NCBI GenBank assembly: GCA_013398175.1
Contig: VZRZ01003931.1
Span: forward strand, 28,151-92,150
Reading direction: 5' to 3'
From: Climacteris rufus
Taxonomy: Eukaryota > Chordata > Aves > Passeriformes > Climacteridae
Length of the DNA stretch: 64,000 bases
The notes beneath the pieces were generated by a model. It saw only the letters and a list, made by a program, of their open reading frames with translations. It was not told the DNA's origin and ran no database searches. The position numbers and the translations under genes are program-made. This document shows positions 37,904-49,204 of the stretch, in pieces (position 1 is the stretch's first letter; each line of letters opens with the position of its first letter).

Positions 37904-38164
37904 AGCCGGCGCGGGAGGCACGGCAGCCACTCGGCCCAGAACTCGCCCGGCGAGCGGCGCGGCCTGGTGGGCTCCGAGGAGAATTCTCACAACGAGAGGG
38001 CTCGCAAGAGCAGGAACCGCTTGTCTTCCAGTTCCCAGCACAGCCGAGAGCACTACCCCCTCGTGGAAGAAGAATACTCCGACTCCTACCAGGACTCCTA
38101 CGCGGCGCAGCGCAGCCGCGGCTCCCCCGGCGCCTACGGGCACGACTCGAGGCACAGGCTCTGA
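37904..38164 (+). CDS. CACNB4: CACNB4 last coding exon, residues 435-520 and stop
   Basis: This exon encodes 86 residues and a TGA stop at 38162-38164, after the acceptor ttggcccccgcag. It is the beta-4-specific C-terminal tail: an N-terminal SRRGRHGSHSAQNSPGERRG, a conserved NERARKSRNRLSSSSQHSRE, an acidic YPLVEEEYSDSYQDSY and the terminal YGHDSRHRL. It is Arg/Ser-rich and probably disordered. The first 20 residues and the AAQRSRGSPGA stretch differ from mammals towards GC-rich codons, while the middle and the last residues are conserved. This exon decides CACNB4 over CACNB1/2/3. Confidence 0.97.
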   Translation, partial: SRRGRHGSHSAQNSPGERRGLVGSEENSHNERARKSRNRLSSSSQHSREHYPLVEEEYSDSYQDSYAAQRSRGSPGAYGHDSRHRL

Positions 38165-39276
38165 GCCCGGGGAGCTGGGGCAAAGCAGGACTCGGCCGTT
38201 GCCACAAGGCAGCCAGGAGAAACAAAAAACCACCTTCAATCGGCGGCAACACTGCTGCCATCCGTGTTCAATTAGGGGGCAACAAAACCCAGCCCGGCCC
38301 TTTTGTTTCTGCCCGACCATCGGGGTTGTTTTTGGGATTCTTTTGGGGTTTAATAGACGGCATTTGCATTTCTAGCCATGGTTTTGTTTCTTGTCTTTAG
38401 GTGTTAGACGCATCCGTTTGTAACTTCGGGTACTTATCGAGGCACTTATAAAATAATTTCCTGTGCTGGAAATTCCAAATGACCAGTTCCAGTTGGAACC
38501 AATTTATAAACCAATTCCTGTTGGAATTTGGGTGAATTGACTGGAAAGTCTACGTGAGCATGTTGGGAAAAAAACAAATACAAAGGAAACTCTGAAAATT
38601 ACTAAACCACTGCAAGTCAGAAAGTCAGCTCCAGTGTTTGTTTGCTGGGAGCTCAATTTCCATTTCAGGTTAGAATAAGAGGATTTATTCTAACGATTTA
38701 TTTCCAGAATGGCTTTTTCAGGCAAACCAAATGTAAACTCTCGAGAGTGCCAAATATCACAAATTATTGCAGCAGTTACAAAACACTTTCCAGTTCGAAA
38801 TTCTTTTTAGACCTGGCATGAAATGTTGCAGCCAAATGATTCTTGAGTTCAGCCAGTCCTGACACTTTGTCAGGAGCAGCAGGGAGGAACTGAGACAGGA
38901 AACAGGGGCAGGAAAAGGAACAAACTCCATCCTTTGTGTGCTTGGAGCTTAGCAATAGTCTTTTTTTTTTTTTCCTCTCTTTTACCTGAACACAGCTAGA
39001 AGTCCCAAAATGGAACAGGAGTGTAGACAGCAATTTTTTCTCCCATTTTTCTCCTGCTTTTTAAATAGAAAACAGTCCCCTCCTCTTAGCCCATAGAGTT
39101 CCCACATTCCAGCACACCGAGCACCTCCCCAAATGTTCCATCTTCCCAAATCCACCCCTGAGTGTCTGACAGCTCCAGCATGGCACAAGAACTCTCCAAA
39201 AGATCCACTACAGCCATGAAATCCGAGGGGAGGGAGTGGGGTTAAACATCTCAAGCAACATCCTGGTCAGAATTGC

Positions 39277-39282
39277 AATAAA
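39277..39282 (+). terminator. CACNB4: Candidate proximal poly(A) signal of CACNB4
   Basis: AATAAA (attgcaataaaaagg) 1.1 kb after the stop codon. No strong GT-rich downstream element is obvious, so use is uncertain. Confidence 0.25.
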
Positions 39283-42200
39283 AAGGGAATATCACACAAA
39301 ATTCTGCTCACAGGGAAGTCATAGAGCTGATTCCATGTTTTGGATTCCAAGAGCTCTGATAAATCCTTGGAGATATTGCTGCCTTACTTCCTAACAATCC
39401 TTTCTTCCACCTCCTGAGTCCTGAGTTCCTTTAAAGAGGTGAATTTCTGTGGCTGGACCTTGTGTTTTACATGATCAGTGAAGCCTTAGATCCCACAGGA
39501 CTGAAATTGGACCCCAACTGCCCATTTTTGTACAACACTGACATCTGACATCTTCAAGCAGAGCAGGCTAAAATTCCCCACTGCACACATTCCCTAGAAT
39601 TGAGACAATTATGCTGAACATGCATTTGTTTATGCAGGTTCGTGGCACAACAATTTTTTTTCCAAAAATGAGCATCATTAACTTTTCTATTTGCTTGTTT
39701 TCCTCCCAAAGCCTGCTGAAACCAGGCTTGGAAAGTTGTAGCTCTAAAGGAATTTCTGGAATATTATGGTTTCTTCTACTCTCTGGACCAGTTTCCACCA
39801 TCCTGGAGTCTGATGATCCTCTTGAATTTAATTGGAAAAGTAACCCATGTCCTTTGGGGACAGCCAAACCCACGCCCATCTCCAGCAGCATTAAAAGGTG
39901 GCAGACACTTGATTCATTATTTTAATGACCCCACTGTCTAACAGGCAGCTCCAGCACCACTGGGTGATCCAAATGCAGCAGTTAGCAAGGAAAAGGTGGA
40001 AATCTCTGCATCCCCTGGAGTCCTGGATGGGTGTGCCAGACCTGCTGCTGCCCCATTCCCTCTGCAGATGCCAGAGGAGCTTTGAGGAACACAGCAGGGC
40101 CTGGCAGCTGCAGCTCCAGGGTTTTCTGCTGTGCCACAGTGGAGCATCCTCCAGGAAGCTTCCCAGCCCTTTTTCCTTGTTCCATGTGCAGCACACAAAG
40201 CTGCAGGAGCAAGGAGACGTTAGGCAAACCATTCTCTGAGCTTTCCCCACTCCCTCGGTGGTGCATGGAAGTCCTGATTGCAGGGGAGCTGTAGAACCCT
40301 CCAGAGCAGCTGCTTCTCTTCATCCTGCAGGAAATTAGGGATCAGCTCATTAACTGCTTGAGGAGATTTGCATATGAGCACCAACATAGATTTCCTAGAG
40401 CCTTTTGGAGCCTTGTTTTGAAGTCTTCCATGTCACAGCAGGCAAGGGAAGGATCCCCAGCCTCCACACATCTGCACAACCCCATCACCTGAACATCTCA
40501 AGTGCCAAAACAACCTGGCTTGGATAAAAAGCTGGTGAGGGAAGCCAGGGATGGTCCTGAGCCCCTTTATTCCGTGGGGTTCAGCTGCCTGGACTCCTGG
40601 GTGCAGCTGGTTTCTCCCAGTGCCCATTCCAGTTTAGTATAAGCAACCAGGTGTTTTATTCTTTGCAAATACTTATTTCTTTAAATACAAATACACCAAC
40701 TGTGCTGGGAGCCTCTTCATTTGTTGCAGGTACTATGGGAAGTCAGTTTGAAAATGTTCAGGCCACAGGAGGCAGAGCTGTGCTGGGAGCAGGGCTGGTA
40801 ACTCTGCATTCCTGCTGGGATTGCAGCACTGCAGAGCAGCTCTGCTGTGGTTTAGTTGCAGTGGGGAAGTTCAGCTATTCCTGACTGACCCAATTCAGCC
40901 TCACTCTGCAGCCCTCACATCCTTTCTTGTTACTAAAATCCTGCTAAACACCAGAGCTCTGCTCCTAAGCTGGGCACAGACTGAGGGTTTAGCAGTGTTT
41001 ATAAAACAGGGATGCTTCAAATGCTGTTGTTATCTGAGTTTCTCATTAGGACACTTTGGGATTAACAAGGATTTAACCAATCAAGGTGATAACAACAGTC
41101 TCTAAAGAGAAAATTCAGTGCACTCATAGGTTTGTGAATCAGTTATTTTAAAAATCCACTCCAAAGACAGTTAATTGTTAACCTTTGAATTTCAGATACT
41201 TTCTCCCTGTAGTTGTATTTAACATGGACAGATTCTTTTCCTGATGCCAAACACTTCTCCCATGGGATGTGCCACTCACAGCTGCTGATATTTGTAAAAC
41301 CAAGTTTGGTTTGATGCCAAATCTTCTGAATTCAGTTTGGTCTCAACCACAGAATTCTCTGGAGCATCCCAGACTCTCCTGCCTTGACTGAGTTCACCAT
41401 TCCAAAATAATATTGTTACTCCTGTTGTTCACAGCACACTGATTTGGGTAAGTCAGAGGTTCTGGTACTTTTTTATTTAATAACATTTTAAATGTGTCCT
41501 TTCTGTCACAAGTTCAGTCCTTCTGAAACTTGTCCTTGATCCCACATTCCTAATTTTTTTTTTAAGGCACAATCATTGAAGACCACAAATGAAAATACCA
41601 GATACATATTTTGTAAAATGCCATTTTTACAAACCTGGGTTTGCCCCTAAAAATGTTTATTTTAAAATCAGGTTCTCTTACCCTGTTGGTGTCAGTCCAG
41701 GTTTGGATCCATGGGATTCTGCTGCCATGGGTTTTGTTGAGTTGCCTCTCTTTCCCTCAAAGTATCAGTCCTAAAAGAGCAACAAGTTTAACTCTGGGGA
41801 AGTGGAGTTAAAATGACCCTAAAAGAGAGTGTGGTGTTATTTGAAGAGTCATTTAAATAACCTTTGTTAGGTGGTTGCCAAGCCCAGATTATTTTAGATA
41901 GAAAAATAAAAGTGTGTCTTGAAAAATCAAGGTAAATTTTAATAAAGTTGTAAAATACATGTATGGAATTAGAGAGAGAGAATTTCATCTCAGAGAAAGA
42001 GATGAAAATGCTACTTAGGACTGAAATTTAAGATTGTTTTCATTGTGTGTGGAATCCACTCAAGAAGTCAGGAGAATTATTGTGATTAAATCCACGCAGA
42101 GAGTTGGGGGAAATAATTGGAGATGTTAATGAGTGTGTCACTCCTTCATTCCTTTGCAACTGGGAGCAGCCTTGGCTTGGTCTCGGGGTGGTTTCTGGAC

Positions 42201-42541
42201 CTGCCTTGGGAATTTGGGAGCCCCCAGATTCCTTGGCAGTGAATTCCTGCCCAGAATTCCTGGACACCAACTCCTGTCTGGTCCAAGAGCAAGGGCTGCC
42301 CAGGAGTGGCACCTCCTGCTCTTCACCTGCCTTAGCAGTGCTGCCTGAAGAACAAAATGTCATTTATTGTCACCCCAGCCCTCTGATGTTCAATCACAGA
42401 GTGGCCAAATCTCATGGACAGCTCAAAATTGGTCTCTTTTGCCAACGGTGTCAAAACAGAGCAAGGAAAAAGAAGCACATTTCTAATAGCACAAATTTAC
42501 AATAATTCCACTCCTGCATCTGGCACCGTGTTTTTGGAACC

Positions 42542-42556
42542 GGGGGGGGGGGGGGG
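42542..42556. repeat. 15-base G homopolymer
   Basis: An uninterrupted G run in the presumed CACNB4 3' UTR; length may be uncertain in sequencing. Confidence 0.9.
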
Positions 42557-43592
42557 TTTGATCCAGCATCAGTGGATTTATTGCATTTTTGATCTGTTTA
42601 CTCGCTGCCTGATACTTCAGCAGTTGATTTTGGCATTTTGCACATGGGATTGATTGTTCAATGACTTGTATTCCTTCCATATTAATTAATGACAACAGAA
42701 CCTTTTAAAATCTCAGAGCCCACTGCATTCATTTCTGCTAATTTCCTCCTGGAAGCTGAAACCAATTAATAAGTTTAATTTTGGCCAATGTGTAGATTTG
42801 GGATGTGATTGGTGAATCCACCAGGATGCACCAGGAGCCCAAGGTCAGGAATTTCATACTCCCAGAAAATGTTTGTGGGGCTACAGAGCTTGGAGGTGGG
42901 GAGAGGAGAGTGTCACAGCACCCAAAATTCCTGAGAATTGAAAACCTGAAGGGAGGTGAGTTAAGGAATGTGTGCATGGGGCAGGGATTTAGGGTTGGGG
43001 CAGCCCTGATTCCCTTCTGGTGCAGAGAGGGGAGAGTCAGCTGAACAAAATGCAGATTGTGTGTAAGCAGAGGGGGGGAGTGCTGGAATCAGCATTCCAA
43101 CTGCAAACTCCAGACCTTGGGCTTCTCACATCCCAGAAAATCTCTGCTGCTCAGCCAGGCTGGCTCCCAGTGAGAGCCTGGAGGTGCTGCCTCGCTGGGA
43201 GCCAGTTCAGAGTCACACTGGGGAAGACATTACTGCCTTTACTGGGACAAACCCAGGCCAAATTTGTGTTTTCTGCTGATTTTCCCTTTGTTTTGCCCTC
43301 TAGACCCTGTGTGTGTAGCACCCGACCAGGCATGTGGGTACCATATACTATGCAATGTGTACAGTGCTGCATGCTCTGCTCTCCCTCTGCTTTTAGTGGC
43401 TTTCAAAGAAAACTACAAAGAGAAAAAAAAAAAAAAATCCAACCGAAAAAAGGAAAAAAAAAAAAAAAAAGTGGTGTTATTTTTGTGACCAGGATCATGC
43501 AGACTGCATGCCCATAGTATCCTCATTTCTATGGATTCGTTTTATGGAATTTAGATGTACAAAGATGAACTGCATTACAATAACTTTTCTAC

Positions 43593-43598
43593 AATAAA
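43593..43598 (+). terminator. CACNB4: Candidate distal poly(A) signal of CACNB4
   Basis: AATAAA within ctacaataaatgaac, followed by a T/G-rich segment (gtgtttaaaagtctgtccag). It is the best-placed signal downstream of the stop before CR1-rich intergenic DNA begins at about 44.05 kb. Confidence 0.5.
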
Positions 43599-44057
43599 TG
43601 AACAAAACTACCAAGTGTTTAAAAGTCTGTCCAGTCTCTTTGTGTCCTGCTCTAACACTGGGAAAACTTGGGAGAGCTGGGAAAAACTCGGAATCCTGTG
43701 GCATTTTTGTTGTTTGCCAATAGTTTTTGGCAGCAGCCTCACGTGTTACATTTTGAGGAGAACTTAATGAGCTTCTGAAGAAGGAGATGCATCTGCTCTG
43801 CAAAAGAAATGATGTTTATTTTTGTAACATTCTGCTCTTAAATAGCTGTGACCCAGAAGGAGATAAATCCAGAGAATTCCTGCTGGTCCAGCAGGCAGGG
43901 AGATGCAGCCAACTGCTCCTTTGGAGGATTCCTGGGAATGTTTGTGTGGAGCTGCTCCTTGCTGTGACCTCCCACTCGTTTCCATTTGGTTCCTAGGAAG
44001 GACAAGGGGCAGAACGATGCATTAAGAGGTGGATAATTAAAAGATGAATTAGTTTAT

Positions 44058-44230
44058 CACAGAATGATGAAGGCTGGAAAAGACCTGCAAGGCCAACCCG
44101 TGAGCAGTGCCCACCTTGTCACCAGCCCAGAGCACTGAGTGCCACCTCCAGTCCTTTCTCTTGGAAAACAAAGCACTGGAAGGTGCTGCCTTTAGCAGAG
44201 AGTTCCAGCCAGCTCTTCCCAAAAATGAGG
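44058..44230 (-). mobile_element. CR1 LINE fragment
   Basis: Antisense tcacagaatgatgaaggctg, gaaaagacctgcaaggccaa, caccttgtcaccagcccaga. Confidence 0.8.
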
Positions 44231-44524
44231 AGCCAGCAACCTCCCAGAGATGCTGAGACCACCCAAACCCTGCCCTGGAGCAGCCAGGTAAGCTGCACGT
44301 TGCATTTACACACCTCCTGCAGGCCTGATGCTTCTGAAATTGGCTGTAATTGAGTTTTCTTGTCTGTGTGTTCCAAGCCAGGTCCCAGCACCTGAGTTTG
44401 CATCTGTTAAAGAAAAGCAGAAAGGTTTTCAAATAAATATCAGTGAGCAAAAAAATGCCTTTTGTGTGTTTTCATGCGATCCTAGAGGTTACCATTTCAT
44501 AAGGCACTTACCTTGTGTGTGTTC

Positions 44525-44840
44525 TGGGAAGGGGCTGAGGGAGCTGGGAAAGGGCTCAGCCTGGAGCAAAGGAGGCTCAGGGGGCCCTGCTGGCTCTGCA
44601 CAGCTCCTGCCAGGAGGAAATTTGGGATGTTATCCCAGGGAACAGCGACAGGAGCAGAGGGAACGGCCTCAGGCTGGCCCAGGGGAGGTTTGGTTGGATA
44701 TTGGGAACAATTCCTTCATGGAAAGGGCTGCCAGGTGGATTCAAACCCTGTGGATGTGGCCCTTGTGGGCAGTGCTGGGGGATGCTGAACTCCAGGATCT
44801 GAGAGGGCTTTTCCAAGCTAAGCCATTCCCTGATTTTCTG
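44525..44840 (+). mobile_element. CR1 LINE fragment
   Basis: Sense, the same subfamily as 16221: aagggctcagcctggagcaa to ggttggatattgggaacaat and gagagggcttttccaagct. Confidence 0.9.
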
Positions 44841-45664
44841 TTGGTTTTTTTTCCTGCACAGCAGCATTTCCATGGTGAAATCCTTCCTTAAGGCAGACAC
44901 AGTTCCCCAGCACAGACCCTGTCTGTGTCACAGCTGCCTGGAACAAAACGTGCACGATCTGGAAAAGCCTGCCCGGATTTCCAGGAGGGAATTGCGAGGG
45001 AATTGTAGCAGCCCTGCTGACTGCAGTGCTTTCCTAGAAAGCTTCCAGCAGCACTGGGAAGCCCAGCTCAGTCTGTAAAAAAGCAGCAGTGTGATCCAGG
45101 TTAAACCAGGCTGCCAATAGGAAAAAACCCAAACGGAGGGGGAAACCTCCGTGATTTCTATTTAAATATCGAGAATAAATGGTTTAATTGAACTTTAGCT
45201 CTCCCACCTAACCCTGCCCCGAGCCCACGGCTTGCTTACAGCAGGAGAGCCCAGAACAGAAAAGAACCGAGTGCATCTGAAATTCCAAGCTGACGCCGGC
45301 AGAAAGGGGGATAATTGGCGGCTAATGAATAATTAATTCCATTGCAGGCTGGATGCTGAAGCTGTGGAATGTTTTACACCGGAGGAGCGGCTTCGTTTCC
45401 CTGCTGCTCCAGCTCTGGCACAGGGATGGACTGGGACAGTTTATGTTACCGGGATATTTCTCCTCTTCAGTTGTTCAGGGCCATAAATTCCCCTCCAGAG
45501 CAAAAGGAAACACAAAAGTCTCCGGACATGGAGCAAAACTTGGCCCTGCTGCTTTGGTGCCAGTCCATTATTGCAGCAGGGAGAATGAAATGCAAGAAGC
45601 CACTGTGGGAATAAAAGCTGGTAGAAGGAAAAACATCTGGAATAAGAAAGGAGAGAAGCATGTC

Positions 45665-45820
45665 CCATCTCTGGGAGTGTCCAAGGCTAAGCTGGATGGG
45701 GCTTGGAGCAACCTGGGCTGGTGGAAGGGGTCCCTGCCCATGGCAGGGGGTGGGAATGGGATGATTTAAGGTTTTCCCAACCCAAACCAGTCTGGGTTTC
45801 TGGGATTCTCTGACTCCCAT
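45665..45820 (+). mobile_element. CR1 LINE 3' fragment
   Basis: Sense gtgtccaaggctaagctgga, cctgcccatggcagggggtg, gggattctctgactcc. Confidence 0.9.
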
Positions 45821-46294
45821 TCACCCCTGGATTCACTGAAAGAATAAACACAACTATCCCATGCAAAATAAAGTATTTGTCCTACAGCCTTGGGGCTGGA
45901 AGGTGATGCTGGGCGCTGACCTCACCAGGCAGCTTGGCAGGTAAGGAAGGGGAAACACCAGGTGTTTTTCTGATAAATAAAGCTGTATTGTGGTCAGGGA
46001 CAGGGTAAATGAGGGCAAATATCCCATGTCTTGTCTCAGATGTTTTCAAATCCCTGAGCATTCAAACTCGGTGGTGGGTTTGGACAGAGAAATCTATCCT
46101 GGAAAAGGCTCTGAGGAGACTTTAGAGGCTGTTCCAGTGCCCAAAGTGCCTCTGCAACTCACACTCAGCTACTGGGGAGCAATTCAACCACAATATTTTC
46201 CTACATTTTTCTCAGAGCACCAACTTTTAGTAGGGCAAAGTGAACTTATTTCCTTCATAAACTGGAGCCAGGCTGGGAGAGCTGGGGGTGCTCA

Positions 46295-46425
46295 CCTGGC
46301 AAGGAGAAGGCTCCAGGGAGAGCTCAGAGCCCCTTCCAGTGCCCAAAGGGGCTCCAGGAGAGCTGGAGAGGGACTGGGGATGAGGGATGGAGGGACAGGA
46401 CACAGGGAATGGCTTAGAGCTGGAG
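46295..46425 (+). mobile_element. CR1 LINE fragment near the ARL5A promoter
   Basis: Sense gagccccttccagtgcccaa through gactggggatgagggatgga; truncated just before CpG-rich sequence. Confidence 0.88.
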
Positions 46426-46572
46426 GAGGGCTGATTTAGGTGCGATACTGGGGAGAAATCCTTCCCTGTGAGAGCGGCGAGGTCTTGGCACGGCTGTGCA
46501 GGGGAAGGTGCCGGTGGCAGCGGCCGGGCCGGGCCGGGCTCTCATCTCGAACCCAGCCGCTCCATGGCCCCG

Positions 46573-47139
46573 NNNNNNNNNNNNNNNNNNNNNNNNNNNN
46601 NNNNNNNNNNNNNNNNNNNNNNNNNNNNNNNNNNNNNNNNNNNNNNNNNNNNNNNNNNNNNNNNNNNNNNNNNNNNNNNNNNNNNNNNNNNNNNNNNNNN
46701 NNNNNNNNNNNNNNNNNNNNNNNNNNNNNNNNNNNNNNNNNNNNNNNNNNNNNNNNNNNNNNNNNNNNNNNNNNNNNNNNNNNNNNNNNNNNNNNNNNNN
46801 NNNNNNNNNNNNNNNNNNNNNNNNNNNNNNNNNNNNNNNNNNNNNNNNNNNNNNNNNNNNNNNNNNNNNNNNNNNNNNNNNNNNNNNNNNNNNNNNNNNN
46901 NNNNNNNNNNNNNNNNNNNNNNNNNNNNNNNNNNNNNNNNNNNNNNNNNNNNNNNNNNNNNNNNNNNNNNNNNNNNNNNNNNNNNNNNNNNNNNNNNNNN
47001 NNNNNNNNNNNNNNNNNNNNNNNNNNNNNNNNNNNNNNNNNNNNNNNNNNNNNNNNNNNNNNNNNNNNNNNNNNNNNNNNNNNNNNNNNNNNNNNNNNNN
47101 NNNNNNNNNNNNNNNNNNNNNNNNNNNNNNNNNNNNNNN
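46573..47139. other. Assembly gap of 567 N
   Basis: A continuous run of N. Its position in the CpG island is typical of GC-rich dropout in avian assemblies. Its length may be estimated rather than measured. Confidence 0.99.
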
Positions 47140-47216
47140 GGGGCGCTGCGCCGGGCCCTGAGCGCCCGCGGCCCCGCAGAGCCGCGGCCGGCGAGGCCCG
47201 CAGCGCCCGGCCGAGG

Positions 47217-47262
47217 ATGGGGATCCTCTTCACCAGGATATGGAGGCTCTTCAACCACCAGG
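47217..47262 (+). CDS. ARL5A: ARL5A exon 1, residues 1-15
   Basis: The start ATG at 47217 (context ccgaggATGG, good Kozak with G at +4 and A/G upstream) opens MGILFTRIWRLFNHQ and one base of Glu16 before GTGAGG. Gly2 is the myristoylation site and the hydrophobic N-terminal helix is the membrane anchor. The exon sits just after the N gap. Confidence 0.95.
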
Positions 47263-47544
47263 GTGAGGCCCGCGGGGAGCGGGGGCGCTCTCGGAGGAGC
47301 CCGGAGCCGCTCTGGGGCTGCCGCCGGCCTCCTGCAGAGCGGGGATTTCATATTTATTTTTTCCTTCCGAATTATTGGGACGCTCGTTTCCTGACAGGCG
47401 CCTGTTCCATTATTAATGTGTGCCAAAAGAACGCGGCCGTGGCGCGGCGTGGCGGGTGGGTTCGGCTTGCGGCCGGCAGAGTGTGGGTTTGAGTGGCAAA
47501 GCTCGGTATCTGGCTGGTTCATGGAGTAAATTCTATTTATAGGC

Positions 47545-47680
47545 TCAGTTGTGGCTGCCCCATCCCTGGAAATGTCCAAGGCCAGGTTGGACAGGGTTTG
47601 GAGCACCCTGGGACAGTGGAAGGATTAAGGACAATCCTTAATTTCCTTTCCAAGCCAAACCCTTTTGGATTTCTCACACC
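47545..47680 (+). mobile_element. CR1 LINE 3' fragment
   Basis: Sense ttgtggctgccccatccctg, gtccaaggccaggttggaca, ccaagccaaaccc. Confidence 0.88.
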
Positions 47681-48734
47681 GGTCTCCTTCCAGCAAGGTG
47701 TTCATTAGAGTTGTAACTTCGGCTGTGAAACACCTGCTGATGCACTTCCCGTGTTTATAAAGTCCATGAAATTGGATTTTGAGTGAACTTCAGTTCAGTT
47801 CATTCGACTCACACCTGCTCGCTGAATGTCCCAGTTGTGTCCCCCTGAATCCTTAGTGCAAATACAACAAAATATTTTTGTCTTGTAGCGTCCAGCCCCA
47901 CCTCAGAGCTTCTGTTCCAGCTGATTTCCTAACATCCACTATGCTGGCAGCATCCCACCTGAAACAAAAGTTCCTAGTTATGTGGGGTCAGGTAAGCAGA
48001 CACTTTTACAATATTGTGCAGTTATGCAAAGTTATTAAAGCTGCAGTTTATCTTGGATGGCATGAAAGAGAACTCTGCAAAACCACACAATATTGATAAA
48101 ACCAAACCCAAGAAACCCCCACTTACCTGACCCCTGTCCCCTCCCTCTCCTCTGGGGTAAATCAGTGTGAGTGTACTTTGCTGGCAGGAGCTGATCTCGG
48201 TGTGTGAAGCTTGGGCATGTTTTTAATGGCTTTTTGTTGCCCAGGGGGAAGGAGGGGAGAAAACCCCTTCTGACAAAGCTTTTACTTGACTGGTCCTGGC
48301 TGGTTGTGCAAGTGAAAGTTGTGCAACACGGCTGAGAGCCGGCTGTGCTCACCCCAACTGGAAATCGTAAATTTGGATGTGCTCCACACCACCAGCTGTA
48401 GAGTTCCCAGTCACTTTTGTGATGCACAGGAGAGGAGGTGCTGGAGGGAAGCAGGAATTGATTGGGGCACTGAGCTGCAAAGTGTCAGGGGAGGGTTGTG
48501 GAGCAGCTGGTGGCTCTTCCAGGACTGAACTGGGTGAATGTGTCCTGTGAAATGTTCGTGGCACAGCCGTTCTCCAAACGTGCCAGGAGGAAAGGAGGGG
48601 ATCACACTGCTCACACTGCAGCCTGGTTGGGGTTTTTAACTGCTCTTTTCAAGGAGACCAAGGCACTGCCATGATCCAGGGAAAGTGAGCATTTACCATG
48701 TGGAGCTGAGAGCTGTTCTAGCTGGGGGGATGGA

Positions 48735-48938
48735 GTTTGATCCGGGCTGCAAAGAGCTGCAGGAGCTTGGGACTGGATCCCATTGCTGTGGCAGTTAGAG
48801 AAGGCAGACATGCACCTGAAATCTCTCAGAAATGGTGTTTGATCCGGGCTGCAAAGAGCTGCAGGAGCTTGGGACTGGATCCCATTGCTGTGGCAGTTAG
48901 AGAAGGCAGACATGCACCTGAAATCTCTCAGAAATGGT
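48735..48938. repeat. 102-bp tandem duplication in ARL5A intron 1
   Basis: gtttgatccgggctgcaaag begins at 48735 and again at 48837; the two copies look identical through ctctcagaaatggt. Confidence 0.97.
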
Positions 48939-49143
48939 GTTGTGGATGGGGATAAATTGCCAGAGCAGCACCTGCCCACACCGACTTTTCAGGCTGAACC
49001 AGGAGCACCTGGAGCTGGGCAGTGCTGCCTTGGGAAACCAACCAGTGGGAAACGTGGCACGCACCTTGGTTCAGCCCCAGCTGATGTCAGGATGGCAGAG
49101 TGCAACTGTGAGCTGTGACTGAGCAGTGCTGTTCTCGTTGCAG

Positions 49144-49204
49144 AGCACAAAGTGATCATTGTTGGCCTGGACAATGCAGGGAAAACGACCATTCTGTACC
49201 AATT
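49144..49204 (+). CDS. ARL5A: ARL5A exon 2, residues 16-36 (P-loop)
   Basis: This 61-bp exon after gttgcag encodes EHKVIIVGLDNAGKTTILYQ and two bases of Phe36 before GTAAGT. It carries the nucleotide-binding P-loop GLDNAGKT. Confidence 0.96.

Larger units (their letters stand above)
38165..43625 (+). other. CACNB4: Probable CACNB4 3' UTR
   Basis: No coding exon or clear transposon was recognised in 5.4 kb after the stop codon. The sequence is mostly unique and AT-rich, with a 15-base G run at 42542-42556 and A-rich tracts at 43422-43470, and it ends in a block (43300-43620) with an AATAAA. Human CACNB4 also has a multi-kilobase 3' UTR. An internal AATAAA at 39277 could make a short form. Transcription across this whole stretch is inferred, not shown. 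Confidence 0.6.
43626..46430. other. CACNB4-ARL5A intergenic region
   Basis: This stretch has antisense CR1 (44058-44230), sense CR1 (44525-44840), sense CR1 (45665-45820) and a further sense CR1 piece (46295-46425) next to the ARL5A promoter. The remaining unique sequence has no supported gene. Confidence 0.7.
46430..47420 (+). promoter_or_regulatory. ARL5A: ARL5A promoter CpG island (mostly an N gap)
   Basis: Both flanks of the gap are sharply GC- and CpG-rich (cggccgggccgggccggg at 46520-46540; gccgcggccggcgaggcccg at 47181-47200), unlike surrounding DNA. They lie directly upstream of and across the ARL5A start codon. The transcription start and most of the 5' UTR probably lie inside the gap or in the 77 bases after it. 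Confidence 0.75.
47263..49143 (+). other. ARL5A: ARL5A intron 1
   Basis: The intron contains a sense CR1 tail (47545-47680) and an exact-looking 102-bp tandem duplication (48735-48938). The rest is unique. Confidence 0.8.

Noticed and set aside
37274..38320. A 348-codon minus-strand frame
   Set aside because: It is the antisense of the 42-43-bp array and the last CACNB4 exon; GC-rich sequence has few stops.
46436..47606. Several 220-350-codon frames around 46.5-47.6 kb
   Set aside because: They run through 567 N, which contain no information; only ARL5A exon 1 is supported there.
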